Shown piece after piece: positions 25,944 through 34,794 of a stretch of DNA of 64,000 nucleotides. Positions within the stretch are counted from its first letter, which is position 1; the number at the start of each line of letters is the position of its first letter. Both the position numbers and the translations under genes were made by a program. The stretch is from Candidatus Thiovulum stygium (GTDB lineage: Bacteria > Campylobacterota > Campylobacteria > Campylobacterales > Thiovulaceae). Under the pieces are notes generated by a model. That model made no database searches, was not told the DNA's origin, and saw only the letters and a program-made list of their open reading frames with translations. Location of the stretch: assembly GCA_021582295.1 (NCBI GenBank), contig CP091137.1:886001-950000 (forward strand). The letters run 5' to 3'.

Positions 25944-26267
25944 ATGGGTAGAAAAAAAACTATTAAAACTATTGATGAGGTTTTAGAAAACTCAAAAACA
26001 GATCAACAACATCAAGAAGAAAATCTAGTCAAAAAAACTTGTCGCGAATTAGGAATTACTCAAAAAGAGTTAGCGGAAAAAATAAAAGTAAGTCGTCAAA
26101 CAGTTTCTGATTGGGCAACAGGTAGAATCAAAATTAGCGAAACAATTGAATATTTATTAACACTTGTATTATTAGAAAAAGAATATTTTGAATTTAAAAA
26201 AGCTATGCAAGGATTAATGATGATTCAGAATAATTCAACTATTTTACCGTTAAGATTCCAAGCTTAA
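25944..26267 (+). CDS. Cassette K5: XRE helix-turn-helix regulator
   Basis: 107 residues with the MGRKKTIKTIDEVLENS header and the variable part IKVSRQTVSDWATGRIKISETIEYLLTLVL. The recognition helix SRQTVSDW is identical to that of K12 while the tails differ. GGAG seven bases upstream fixes the start. Confidence 0.85.
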   Translation: MGRKKTIKTIDEVLENSKTDQQHQEENLVKKTCRELGITQKELAEKIKVSRQTVSDWATGRIKISETIEYLLTLVLLEKEYFEFKKAMQGLMMIQNNSTILPLRFQA

Positions 26268-26288
26268 CGGACTTTAAATATAGGTAAC

Positions 26289-26318
26289 TTGACTTTTAAA
26301 TCATAAAAACATTATAAT
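26289..26318 (+). promoter_or_regulatory. K5 internal promoter for the KilA-N gene
   Basis: TTGACT (26289-26294) and TATAAT (26313-26318) are spaced by 18 bases in the variable segment between the two genes. The antirepressor gene thus has its own sigma-70 type promoter, independent of the HTH promoter. Confidence 0.7.
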
Positions 26319-26358
26319 TAGTCTGTAAAATAGAAATTAAATATCAGAAGGCTAATTT

Positions 26359-27215
26359 ATGGAAATTATTGTTAAGAAATTTCAAGGAATTGAAGTATTT
26401 TTTTCAACTTCAGAAAACTTAATGTTAAATGCAACAATTATTGCAAAACAGTTTCATAAGCAACCTCGAGACTGGTTAAAAACATCTGAAACAAAAGCAT
26501 ATATGAAAGCTTTATCAATAGAATTATTAATTCCTGAAGAAAGATTTACTCTAATTAAACAGGGTGGAAAACCTCAAGAACAAGGAACTTGGATTCATCA
26601 AAAATTAATTATTGTTTTTGCTCGATGGCTTTCTCCAGATTTTGCGGTTTGGTGCGATCTTACAATTGAAGAACTTTTAAAAAATAACTCAACTCAAAAA
26701 CAAACTCCAATTTTCGATACCTCATCATTTTCAAATGAAAAATTACTCGATGTTCAAAAAACTCTTTTGGGTTTAGAAACTGCAATTAAAATTTTAAAAG
26801 TTAGTGAAGCTTCAAAACTTTTGATGACTGAAACAATTTATCGCGAATTAGGAATCAAAACTGATTTCTTGCCAAAATATTCAGATGAGCAACATACTTA
26901 TTCTTTAACTCATTTATTGAAAAAGTTTGGTTCAAAGCTTTCAGCGAAAAAGGTAAATCAAAAGCTTCTCGAAATTGGAATCTTAGAAATTAAAACTCGC
27001 AAATCTCGACAAAAAAAGAAACTTCTCAAATGTTACTAGAAATAGAGTTTAATAATATCGACGAAAATAATAAATCTGAGACTATTCGAGAATTTAAAAG
27101 CTTAACTGAAAAAGGTTTAAAATTTGGCAAAAATTTAATAAATCCAAATAATGAACTTCAAACTCAGCCACACTATTTTGAAAGTTCTTTTACTGAGCTT
27201 TTGAGTTTAATTTAA
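26359..27215 (+). pseudogene. Cassette K5: KilA-N protein with type A C-terminal domain, frameshifted
   Basis: N-terminal KilA-N domain (LNATIIAKQFHKQPRDWLKT, GTWIHQKLIIVFARWLSPDFAVWCD) and type A C-terminus. At 27011-27017 an A-run has seven bases where intact copies (K6, K15) have eight; frame zero then ends at KKLLKCY-stop. The zero-frame codons CAA AAA AAG form an A_AAA_AAG site, and a -1 shift restores the domain to 27215. It is either a decayed copy, a slippage site or a base-calling error. Confidence 0.8.
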
Positions 27216-27287
27216 AAATTCGTTTCGACCTCGTCACAAATTCAATTTCTGCTAAAATTATCCATAAATCAATTTGGAGATATATAA

Positions 27288-27569
27288 ATGGGTAGAAAAA
27301 AAACTATTAAAACTATCGATGAGGTTTTAGAAAACTCAAAAATAGATCAACAACCTCAAGAAGAAAATTTAGTCAAAAAAACTTGTCGCGAATTAGGAAT
27401 TACTCAAAAAGAGTTAGCGGAAAAAACAGGATTTTCAGAAAATGCCATTTCAAAATGGAATTTAGGTTCAAAAATTCCATTATCTGCTGAACGATTTTTT
27501 AAAGTTTTATATGAAAATTATGAGTATAATAAATTAAAATCTCAAATATTAAAACTACAAGTGATTTAA
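27288..27569 (+). CDS. Cassette K6: XRE helix-turn-helix regulator
   Basis: 93 residues with the MGRKKTIKTIDEV header and the variable section TGFSENAISKWNLGSKIPLSAERFFKVL. The octamer preceding it is altered to ACCTCGTC (27229), one of few degenerate copies. Upstream promoter block reads TTATCCATAA. Confidence 0.85.
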   Translation: MGRKKTIKTIDEVLENSKIDQQPQEENLVKKTCRELGITQKELAEKTGFSENAISKWNLGSKIPLSAERFFKVLYENYEYNKLKSQILKLQVI

Positions 27570-27603
27570 ACTATTGACAAATACATTTAATTGGATTAAG
27601 ATT

Positions 27604-27640
27604 TCAGCTAGAAAGTGGTAAAGCCTCTATTCAATTACCA
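27604..27640. promoter_or_regulatory. K6 cassette-specific inverted repeat
   Basis: GTGGTAA and TTACCAC face each other about 18 bases apart between the K6 HTH and KilA-N genes. It is absent from the other cassettes and is a plausible operator. Confidence 0.45.
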
Positions 27641-27679
27641 CCTTTACTAAAATACTCAAAGAGTTTAAAGGTAATTATT

Positions 27680-28560
27680 ATGGAAATAATATCAAGAAAT
27701 TTTAAAAACATTGAAATTTTTTTCACAAGACAACGATTCCATTTATATAAATGCAACAAAAATAGCAAAAGAGTTTGAAACGGCTAAAGGTAATAAAAAA
27801 GATGTTTCAGAATGGCTAAATTCAAAAAATACACAAGAATATCTTTTTGAAATGAGTAAAGTTGTTACACCCGATTTTTTCGGTAAGTTAGTTATAACTA
27901 ATAATTTTGGTGCTGTTAAAGAAAGAGGAACTTGGATACATAAAAAGCTTATTATTGCTTTTGCTCGATGGCTTTCTCCAGAATTTGCGGTTTGGTGTGA
28001 TCTTACAATTGAAGAACTTATAAAAAATAGCTCAACTCAAAAACAAACTCCAATTTTCGATATCTCATCATTTTCAAATGAAAAATTACTCGATGTTCAA
28101 AAGACTCTTTTGGGTTTAGAAACTGCAATTAAAATTTTAAAAGTTAGCGAAGCTTCAAAACTTCTGATGACTGAAACAATTTACCGAGAATTAGGAATCA
28201 AAACTAAATTTCTTGCCAAAATATTCAGATGAGCAACATACTTATTCTTTAACTCATTTATTGAAAAAATTCGGTTCAAAGCTTTCAGCTAAAAAGGTAA
28301 ATCAAAAGCTTCTCGAAATTGGAATCTTAGAAATTAAAACTCGCAAATCTCGACAAAAAAAAGAAACTTCTCAAATGTTACTAGAAATAGAATTTAATAA
28401 TATCGAAGAAAATAATAAATATAAAACTATTCGAGAATTTAAAAGCTTAACTGAAAAAGGTTTAAAATTTGGCAAAAATTTAATAAATCCAAATAATGAA
28501 CTTCAAACTCAGCCACATTATTATGAAAGTTCTTTTGCTGAACTCTTAAAATTAATTTAA
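27680..28560 (+). pseudogene. Cassette K6: KilA-N protein with type A C-terminal domain, two frameshifts
   Basis: The start ATG at 27680 (MEIISRNFKNIEIF) is out of frame with the KilA-N domain that follows (YINATKIAKEFETAKGNKKDVSEWL, FARWLSPEFAVWCD), owing to one extra T in a T-run near 27718-27724. A second single-base insertion near 28205 (ACTAAATTTC for ACTGATTTC) separates the last 115 residues of the type A domain. Two independent lesions make this the most damaged KilA-N copy and argue for true decay. Confidence 0.78.
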
Positions 28561-28620
28561 AAATTAGTTTCGACCTCATCACAAATTCAATTTCTGCTAA
28601 AATTATCGATAAATCAATTT

Positions 28621-28746
28621 GTCTCTTTAAGGCTTACCAAGTGCCTGTTACTCAAACTCAAGACCTTTAGCAATAAGGGTCTTAGCTTATTTGCTAGGTT
28701 TTAAAGAGATAAATTTAGAAGAGCTTGAGTAACGAAACTTGGTAAC
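28621..28746 (+). ncRNA. Structured element with pseudoknot topology in place of the K7 HTH gene
   Basis: The conserved cassette promoter block ends at 28620, but no HTH gene follows. Instead four helices can be drawn: P1 TCTCTTTAA (28622) with TTAAAGAGA (28701); P2 TTACCAAGT (28634) with ACTTGGTAA (28737); P3 GTTACTCAA (28647) with TTGAGTAAC (28725); P4 AGCAATAAG (28669) with CTTATTTGCT (28686). P1 crosses P2/P3, giving a nested pseudoknot like that of HDV-type ribozymes, though with longer helices. AAGACC/GGTCTT offers an alternative to P4. RNA function is inferred from pairing only. Confidence 0.45.
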
Positions 28747-28809
28747 TTTCATCATCAACTCTTCACCAAAAAATAAATTTATTCTTTAATTTTTTAACAC
28801 CAGATTTTA

Positions 28810-29671
28810 ATGATTGAACTTATAAAAATATCTCAAGCCAAAATGGGCAATGAAGAACAATATGTCGTATCAGCAAGAGATTTGCACGAAAAATTAGCTG
28901 TCAAAAGAGATTTTTCAAATTGGATAAAAGGCAGAATTGAAAAATATGGTTTTCTTGAAAATGAAGATTTTGTAAAATTAACCGTTCGCCAAAACGGGCG
29001 ATCGGGAAATCATGGGCTTTTTGATGGCTCGGATAAAATAGAATATTTCTTAACTCTTGACATGGCTAAAGAGTTGGCGATGATTGAAAATAACAAAATT
29101 GGTAGATCGATTCGTAAATATTTTATTGAGGTCGAGAAAAGGTATCGCGAATTGCGAAAAACTGAAATCGACACCTCATCATTTTCAAGTGAAAAGCTTT
29201 TAGATGTTCAAAAAACCCTTTTGGGTTTAGAAACTGCAATTAAAATTTTAAAAGTTAGCGAAGCTTCAAAGCTTTTGATGACCGAAACAATTTACCGAGA
29301 ATTAGGAATCAAAACTGATTTCTTGCCAAAATATTCAGATGAGCAACATACTTATTCTTTAACTCATTTGTTAAAAAAGTTTGGTTCAAAGCTTTCAGCT
29401 CAAAAGGTAAATCAAAAACTTCTCGAAATTGGAATCTTAGAAATTAAAACCCGCACATCTCGACAAAAAAAAGAAACTTCTCAAATGTTACTAGAAATAG
29501 AATTTAATAATATCGAATGAAAATAATAAATCTGAAACTATTCGAGAATTTAAAAGCTTAACTGAAAAAGGTTTGAAATTTGGCAAAAATTTAATAAATC
29601 CAAATAATGAACTTCAAACTCAACCACATTATTTTGAAAGTTCTTTTGCTGAACTCTTGAATTTAATTTAA
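28810..29671 (+). pseudogene. Cassette K7: AntA/AntB-type antirepressor with type A C-terminal domain, frameshifted
   Basis: N-terminal AntA/AntB domain: YVVSARDLHEKLAVKRDFSNWIKGRIEKYGF, LDMAKELAMIENNKIGRSIRKYFIEVEKRYREL. The type A domain follows until about 29515, where an inserted T makes GAA TGA and stops the frame. Correcting it restores the remaining 50 residues to 29671. No HTH gene precedes it; the structured element at 28621 takes that place. Confidence 0.78.
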
Positions 29672-29689
29672 AAAATATATTATTTTTTA

Positions 29690-29708
29690 CCCGTGCTTTG
29701 AACACGGG
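29690..29708. terminator. Bidirectional terminator between K7 and aguA
   Basis: CCCGTG-CTTTGAA-CACGGG with a T-rich left flank (TTTTTTA). It serves the convergent K7 and agmatine deiminase genes. Related CCCGTG hairpins occur at 47459 and 54390. Confidence 0.7.
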
Positions 29709-29749
29709 CTTTGCAATTAAAACATCTTAATATTTATATATTTTGTATT

Positions 29750-30679
29750 TTAATATAATTGCATTGTTAAACAGTGAAGCGAACCGCCTTGACGAATAAA
29801 ATATGTTGAATCAATTGGAACAATTTCACGATCTGGAAAAACATCTTGAAAAATTCTAATTGCCTCTTCATCAGTTTCAACTCCATAAATTGGCAATAAA
29901 ATTGCTCCATTTACAAAAATGAAATTTAAATATGTCGCAGGAAATTTATCATAATTTGGATGTGGAACTTTAATTAAAGTGCAGTTTGGCAATTTTTGAG
30001 TAATTTCAGAACCAATTTCAGGTAGTGAATATAAAATCGTATTTGAATCAGCAAAACGAGCCAACATATCGATATGCCCATCTGTGTCATCACCAGCTAA
30101 ATAGCTATTTTCTAGCCAAACGATTTTTTTCGCTCCAAGATAATTTATTAAACTTTTTTCGACCTCATCGCGACTATTTTCTTGCCCACGATTTGAATTC
30201 AAAATCGAGCTTTCGGTTAAAAGTAAAATTTCGCCATTTGTTTCGATTGCTCCACCTTCAATATAAAGTGGTTCAATAATCAAATCGCCATTATAAAAGT
30301 TATCATTTTTTAAGATTTCAGAAATTTGATTATCTAGTGAAGCATCAAATTTTCCGCCCCAACCATTAAACTGATATTTAATAAAAACTGGTTTGCCATT
30401 TTTAAAAACAGATAGAGCTAATGAATCGCGACTCCAAGTATCATTACTACTGATTCCAGAAATATTTTCGAAATTTTCGTTATTTTCAAGTTCATCTATA
30501 ATTATAGGTTCATCTGAAATTAGATAAACTTTCTGATATTTTGCGATTGTTATAATAAATTCAGCAAATCGTTCTTCAACTTCATCAAAACAGCAACCCC
30601 AATCTGAATCTCTTTGTGGATAAATTAGAATTGTGCCTCGTTGATTTTCCCATTCTGGTGGATAAATATAATTTTTCAA
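29750..30679 (-). CDS. aguA: Agmatine deiminase family protein
   Basis: 309 residues of the peptidyl-arginine-deiminase-like fold that converts agmatine to N-carbamoylputrescine in polyamine synthesis. Visible are the opening PPEWENQRGTILIYPQRDSDW, SSNDTWSRDSL with catalytic Asp, YIEGGAIETNGE, AGDDTDGHIDMLARF with the catalytic His, and the nucleophile Cys in RQGGSLHCLTMQ near the C-terminus. Length is slightly below the usual 340-370 residues. It overlaps no neighbour; fliE begins 19 bases further on the same strand. Confidence 0.9.
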   Translation of the reverse strand: MKNYIYPPEWENQRGTILIYPQRDSDWGCCFDEVEERFAEFIITIAKYQKVYLISDEPIIIDELENNENFENISGISSNDTWSRDSLALSVFKNGKPVFIKYQFNGWGGKFDASLDNQISEILKNDNFYNGDLIIEPLYIEGGAIETNGEILLLTESSILNSNRGQENSRDEVEKSLINYLGAKKIVWLENSYLAGDDTDGHIDMLARFADSNTILYSLPEIGSEITQKLPNCTLIKVPHPNYDKFPATYLNFIFVNGAILLPIYGVETDEEAIRIFQDVFPDREIVPIDSTYFIRQGGSLHCLTMQLY

Positions 30680-30698
30680 AAGTTTGTTCGTTGTATCA

Positions 30699-31031
30699 TT
30701 ACATTTGAATTCTAGTTATATCTTTATAAGCAGACAGGGCTTTATTTCTGATTTCAACCATTGTTTTCATGGTTAATTCAGCTTTATCAACAGCGATTGC
30801 AACAGAATGCAAATCTCGAGATTGACCAGAAGCCAAATCTGCCATAGCTCTTTCAGATACTTTTTGAGAATTATTTAATTCGTTAATGCTATTTGATAAC
30901 ATTTCGCTAAAACTATCTCCAACTTTAGACTTTTGAGAATCAGCTATTTTATTAAACGAAACAGCATTTTTGCCAATATTTTCAATTTGATCAGTATCAA
31001 AATTGATCCAAGACTTAATATTAGAAACCAT
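30699..31031 (-). CDS. fliE: Flagellar hook-basal body complex protein FliE
   Basis: 110 residues. The C-terminal half VGDSFSEMLSNSINELNNSQKVSERAMADLASGQ and HSVAIAVDKAELTMKTMVEIRNKALSAYKDITRIQM is the FliE consensus. FliE joins the MS ring to the rod. It lies 24 bases after flgC, as in flgB-flgC-fliE operons. AGGAAAAAATAT precedes the ATG. Confidence 0.95.
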   Translation of the reverse strand: MVSNIKSWINFDTDQIENIGKNAVSFNKIADSQKSKVGDSFSEMLSNSINELNNSQKVSERAMADLASGQSRDLHSVAIAVDKAELTMKTMVEIRNKALSAYKDITRIQM

Positions 31032-31055
31032 ATATTTTTTCCTTTATTTTATAAA

Positions 31056-31547
31056 TTAATTCATAATGCTAATAGCATTTTCAACCATTGTTTTTACACT
31101 TTGAACAGCAGAAACATTTGCTTGATAAGCTCGAGTTGCCTCGATGAGGTCAGCCATTTCAATAACAGGATTAATATTTGGATAAGCAACATAACCTTTA
31201 CCATCAGCATCTGGATGCGACGGATCATATTTCATTTTTGGCTGACTATCATCACGAACAATTTTATCAACAACAACACTCATAACAGGTGGAGTTGGAA
31301 CTTTTCCACGATCACCCTCTTTAAGAGGATCTTCATATTTTAAACTATCATTATTCTTTTCGAGTTTAGAATTTAAAACTTCATCGAAATTAATAGCTTT
31401 AAAAAGAACAGATTGTCGGCGATAAGGACCACCTTCAGAAGTTCGAGTTGTATCTGCATTGGCAATATTTGAACTGATAACATTTATTCTAGCTCGTTGA
31501 GCTGAAAGCCCGTAGCCATTTATATCAAAACTTGATAAAAATCCCAT
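31056..31547 (-). CDS. flgC: Flagellar basal-body rod protein FlgC
   Basis: 163 residues. MGFLSSFDINGYGLSAQRARINVISSNIANADTT is the rod/hook N-terminal motif, PNINPVIEMADLIEATRAYQANVSAVQSVKTMVENAISI the conserved C-terminus. It forms part of the proximal rod. The expected upstream partner flgB is missing: the next gene upstream is a divergent TPR gene. A TATAAT-like element (near 31570) drives it. Confidence 0.95.
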   Translation of the reverse strand: MGFLSSFDINGYGLSAQRARINVISSNIANADTTRTSEGGPYRRQSVLFKAINFDEVLNSKLEKNNDSLKYEDPLKEGDRGKVPTPPVMSVVVDKIVRDDSQPKMKYDPSHPDADGKGYVAYPNINPVIEMADLIEATRAYQANVSAVQSVKTMVENAISIMN

Positions 31548-31678
31548 TTTATTCCTTTATAAATCTATTATACTAGATATATTAAGATTAATGATTTTAT
31601 CATATTGAAATTTTGCTCCCATTTTTGAAATACATAAAAATTAAATTATAATTTCCACAAAAATTTTTAAGGATATTT

Positions 31679-32960
31679 TTGTTAAAAAATCAAAATTTAA
31701 TCTTTGGCACTATGTCGATAATTTTGTTCAGCGGTTGTGCTGGAAATAGTGTTGCGACAATAAGTAACAGCAATAATGTTGCTTTGAATCAAAATGAAGA
31801 GACTTCTCTTCACATCGTTAATAATCAAACTGGAAATGCAAAAATTCTGAATCAATATAATAAAACAACAGTTATAATTGATGAAAAAGTTCTTAATCCT
31901 AATTTATATAATTTGCAAAATGAGGCAAATCGGGTTGTTGATGACAATACTATTGACGAAGTTATTGAAAAACTTAAAAAATTAAAACAATTACCTGAAC
32001 GAGATATTTTATCGCTGATCAAAATTGCTGAAGCATATTTGGAAATAAAAGATTATGAGAGTGCTATTGCAAATTTTAATAAGGTTTTAGAAATTGAGCC
32101 AAGAAATTTGGCTGGACTTTGGGGAAGAGGAACGGTTGCATACTATACAAAGAATTATAAATTAGCTTTGGAAGATTTTACTGTATATTTAACCTTAAAT
32201 CCAAACGATGCAGGTGCATTCTACAATCGAGGTCTTGCTTATTACAATTTGCAAAAATATGATCTCGCTATTTCTGATTTCAACAAAGCAATTCAAATAA
32301 ATCCAAACCTTGCAGATGCATTCAACAATCGAGGTATTGCTTATGCTTATTTGCAAAAATATGATCTCGCTATTTTTGATTTTGGTCGAGCAATTCAAAT
32401 AAATCCTCAATATGCAGATGCATTCTACAATCGAGGTATTGCTTATTACAATTTGCAAAAATATGATTTAGCTATTTTTGATTACAACAAAGCAATTCAA
32501 ATAAATCCAAACGATGCAGAATGCATTCAACAATCGAGGTATTGCTTATGAAAATTTGCAAAAATATGATTTAGCTATTGTTGATTACAACAAAGCAATT
32601 CAAATAAATCCAAACTATGCAAATGCATTCTACAATCGAGGTATTGCTTATAAAAATTTGCAAAAATATGATCTCGCTATTTCTGATTTTGGTCGAGCAA
32701 TTCAAATAAATCCAAACTATGCAAAAGCATTCTACAATCGAGGTCTTGCTTATGATAGTTTGCAAAAATATGATTTAGCTATTTTTGATTATCAACAAGC
32801 AATTCAAATAAATCCAAACTATGCAAATGCATTCAACAATCGAGGTATTGCTTATGCTTTGTTAGGAGATTATGCCAAAGCAAAAGCTGATGCATTAAAA
32901 GCTTCAGAACTTGGAGATAGCAAACTTATGAATTTGATGAAACAAAATGGTATTTGGTAG
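31679..32960 (+). pseudogene. TPR-repeat lipoprotein, frameshifted
   Basis: TTG start at 31679 after AAGGA. LIFGTMSIILFSGCAG is a lipoprotein signal with the Cys lipobox. At least eight 34-residue TPR units follow, each about AFYNRGIAYYNLQKYDLAI-type, encoded by a 102-base DNA repeat. One extra A near 32520 (GCAGAATGC for GCAGATGC) breaks the frame between repeats; the second part runs to 32960 and ends LLGDYAKAKADALKASELGD. Near-identical DNA repeats make length change by recombination likely. A fragment of its 5' end recurs at 43709. Confidence 0.8.
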
Positions 32961-33183
32961 AAAGATACTGCAGAACTACTTGGATATGAAAATACAAATA
33001 AAGCCATTTTAGATCATTGTAAAAATACCGTTTCTATCGGTGAAGTTTTCAAGGGTAACGAATCGTTAGGTTTGGAATTTTCAAAGAATTTTGGCAATAG
33101 ATTTATTTTATTTTTCAACCTCATCACAAATTCAATTTCTGCTAAAATTATCGATAAATCAATTTGGAGATATATAAATGGGT
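32961..33183 (+). pseudogene. Bro-N domain fragment abutting the TPR gene
   Basis: Starting directly at the TPR stop codon, one frame reads KDTAELLGYENTNKAILDHCKNTVSIGEVFKGNESLGLEF, the core of a Bro-N domain, with no start codon. It runs on into the conserved cassette promoter before K8. It is evidently the remains of an older cassette cut at both ends. Confidence 0.6.
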
Positions 33184-33476
33184 AGAAAAAAACTATTAAA
33201 ACTATCGATGAGGTTTTAGAAAACTCAAAAACAGATCAACAACCTCAAGAAGAAAATTTAGTGAAAAAAACTTGTCGCGAATTAGGAATTACTCAAAAAG
33301 AGTTAGCGGAAAGAATTGGAGTAACACAAAGAACTATCACTAATTGGATTAATGGAACAATAGAAATACCAGTTATGGCTATAAATTTAATCGAAATGTT
33401 TCATTTAGAGCGAAACTATATTCAATTACAAACAACACTTTCAATATTTATGGAGAAACAGATTCAGCCGAGGTGA
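33178..33476 (+). pseudogene. Cassette K8: XRE helix-turn-helix regulator, frameshifted header
   Basis: ATG at 33178 starts the MGRKK header, but the A-run at 33186-33192 has seven bases where K5 and K6 have eight, putting the rest out of frame. A -1 shift at this A_AAA_AAC sequence restores it. A GTG at 33261 (VKKTCRELG) could also restart translation of the HTH (VTQRTITNWINGTIEIPVMAI). The stop codon lies in the stem of a terminator. Confidence 0.7.
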
Positions 33477-33500
33477 ATATCTTCACTTCGGCAATTTTTT
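33467..33500 (+). terminator. Intrinsic terminator overlapping the end of the K8 HTH gene
   Basis: GCCGAGGTGAA and TTCACTTCGGC pair over 11 bases (one G-U), loop TATC, followed by AATTTTTT. It separates the HTH transcript from the KilA-N gene, which must use its own promoter (GCTATAATAG near 33532). Confidence 0.8.
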
Positions 33501-33568
33501 CTAAAAATATTTTTAATATATAGAAAAAAATGCTATAATAGGCTTGTTATTTTATACGGAGCTGTTAT

Positions 33569-34312
33569 ATGCAAATAGTTACTAAAATTTTTCAAAATTT
33601 AAACATTAATTTTTTAATTGATGATGAAGTTTACATCAATGCCACAGAAACTGCAAAAATTTTTAATAAAAAGCCTGTTGATTGGTTAAAAACAAAAGAA
33701 ACAACCCAATATATCGAGTCTGTAGCAAAATTGCTAAATGTGAATGCTGAAAAACTTGTCAAAATTGTAAAAGGTGGAAATAATAAAACAGCTCAAGGAA
33801 CTTGGATTCATAGAAGATTAGTTATAGTTTTTGCTCGATGGCTTTCTTCAGATTTTGCAGTTTGGTGCGATCTTACAATTGAAGAACTTTTAAAATCTAA
33901 AAATCAAACTCCCGAAAAACCTCATCAAACTGTTCAAGTTCAAAATGAAACTTTAGATATCAAACTTTACACTCAACAAAGCAGAGAAATTTTCGAATTA
34001 GTTCAACTCATAAATTCTCAAAATATTAAAAACTTATATTTTGCTGATAATTTATATAAAAAACTAAATCTTCAATCACCTCTCGAACTGCTAAAAATTG
34101 ATCTCTCAAACTATTATTTAATTCCTACAGAATTAGGTAACCTTATAAATGCTTCAGCAATCGAAACAAACAAAATTCTTGAAGCAAAAGGTTTGCAAAC
34201 TAAACAAAATGGAATTTGGATTTTAACTGAAAAAGGTCGTGATTTTGCTATCGAAGTTCAAAACGGCTCTTTTCTTCAAATTAAATGGAAAATCAAAGCA
34301 ATTTCTGAATAG
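33569..34312 (+). CDS. Cassette K8: KilA-N protein with type B C-terminal domain
   Basis: 247 residues, intact. KilA-N: VYINATETAKIFNKKPVDWLKT, GTWIHRRLVIVFARWLSSDFAVWCD. Type B C-terminus: QTVQVQNETLDIKLYTQQSREIFELVQLINSQ, YLIPTELGNLINASAIETNKILEAKGL, GIWILTEKGRDFAIEV, FLQIKWKIKAI. The HTH of this cassette has a type A header while this protein has a type B tail, so K8 is a hybrid of the two cassette lineages. Confidence 0.85.
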   Translation: MQIVTKIFQNLNINFLIDDEVYINATETAKIFNKKPVDWLKTKETTQYIESVAKLLNVNAEKLVKIVKGGNNKTAQGTWIHRRLVIVFARWLSSDFAVWCDLTIEELLKSKNQTPEKPHQTVQVQNETLDIKLYTQQSREIFELVQLINSQNIKNLYFADNLYKKLNLQSPLELLKIDLSNYYLIPTELGNLINASAIETNKILEAKGLQTKQNGIWILTEKGRDFAIEVQNGSFLQIKWKIKAISE

Positions 34313-34372
34313 ATTTATTTTATTTTTCAACCTCATCATTTCGCGAAATTCGTCATTTCCATAACATTCGTC

Positions 34373-34395
34373 ATATTCGGGCTTGACCCGAATAT
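34373..34395. repeat. Dispersed palindrome ATATTCGGG...CCCGAATAT
   Basis: A 9-base perfect stem with a 5-base loop, preceded by CGTC, found at four places in the window (15106, 25818, 34373, 43821), each upstream of an HTH cassette. It resembles the REP-like palindromes common in many bacteria. Confidence 0.75.
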
Positions 34396-34444
34396 TCAAG
34401 CCTTAAGTTTTGATAAAATAAAAACAAAAAGGATAAATTCGAAA

Positions 34445-34732
34445 ATGGAAAATCAATCGCAACCTGAAGAAAATTTAGTGAAAAAAACTTGTCGAGAATT
34501 AGGAATCACTCAAAAAGAGTTAGCGGAAAAGTTAGATGTCCCACTTGGAACTATTAATAGATGGGGATCTAGCGAAGATATCCCAAAAATGACAAAAATA
34601 GCTCTCTATTTGATGGTTGAGAACTATAAATTAAAAGAAGGTATAAATTTTATTTTTAAAGGTTTTGAAATTTTAAAAGGAAATAAAGCTGTCGTTGAAA
34701 ATTTCAACGGCAGAGCCATTGTTCAAAATTGA
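34445..34732 (+). CDS. Cassette K9: XRE helix-turn-helix regulator
   Basis: 95 residues with the shorter header MENQSQPEENLVKKTCRELGITQKELAEK used by K9, K12, K13 and K14. The variable section is LDVPLGTINRWGSSEDIPKMTKIAL. A hairpin sits in its last codons. AAAGGA precedes the ATG. Confidence 0.85.
   Translation: MENQSQPEENLVKKTCRELGITQKELAEKLDVPLGTINRWGSSEDIPKMTKIALYLMVENYKLKEGINFIFKGFEILKGNKAVVENFNGRAIVQN
34689..34713 (+). terminator. Hairpin at the 3' end of the K9 HTH gene
   Basis: CTGTCGTTGAAA and TTTCAACGGCAG form an 11- to 12-bp stem (one G-U/T-G position) inside the final codons. No strong T-run follows directly. Position is equivalent to the terminator in K8. Confidence 0.5.
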
Positions 34733-34794
34733 ATATTTTTAATATTACTTTAATCATTTTTGGCTAATATTTCAAAAAAAATTATCGGAGCTAC

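Noticed and set aside
28621-28746. tRNA or classical HDV ribozyme
   Set aside because: No cloverleaf, anticodon arm or CCA. Helix lengths exceed the HDV consensus and the catalytic C context could not be placed.
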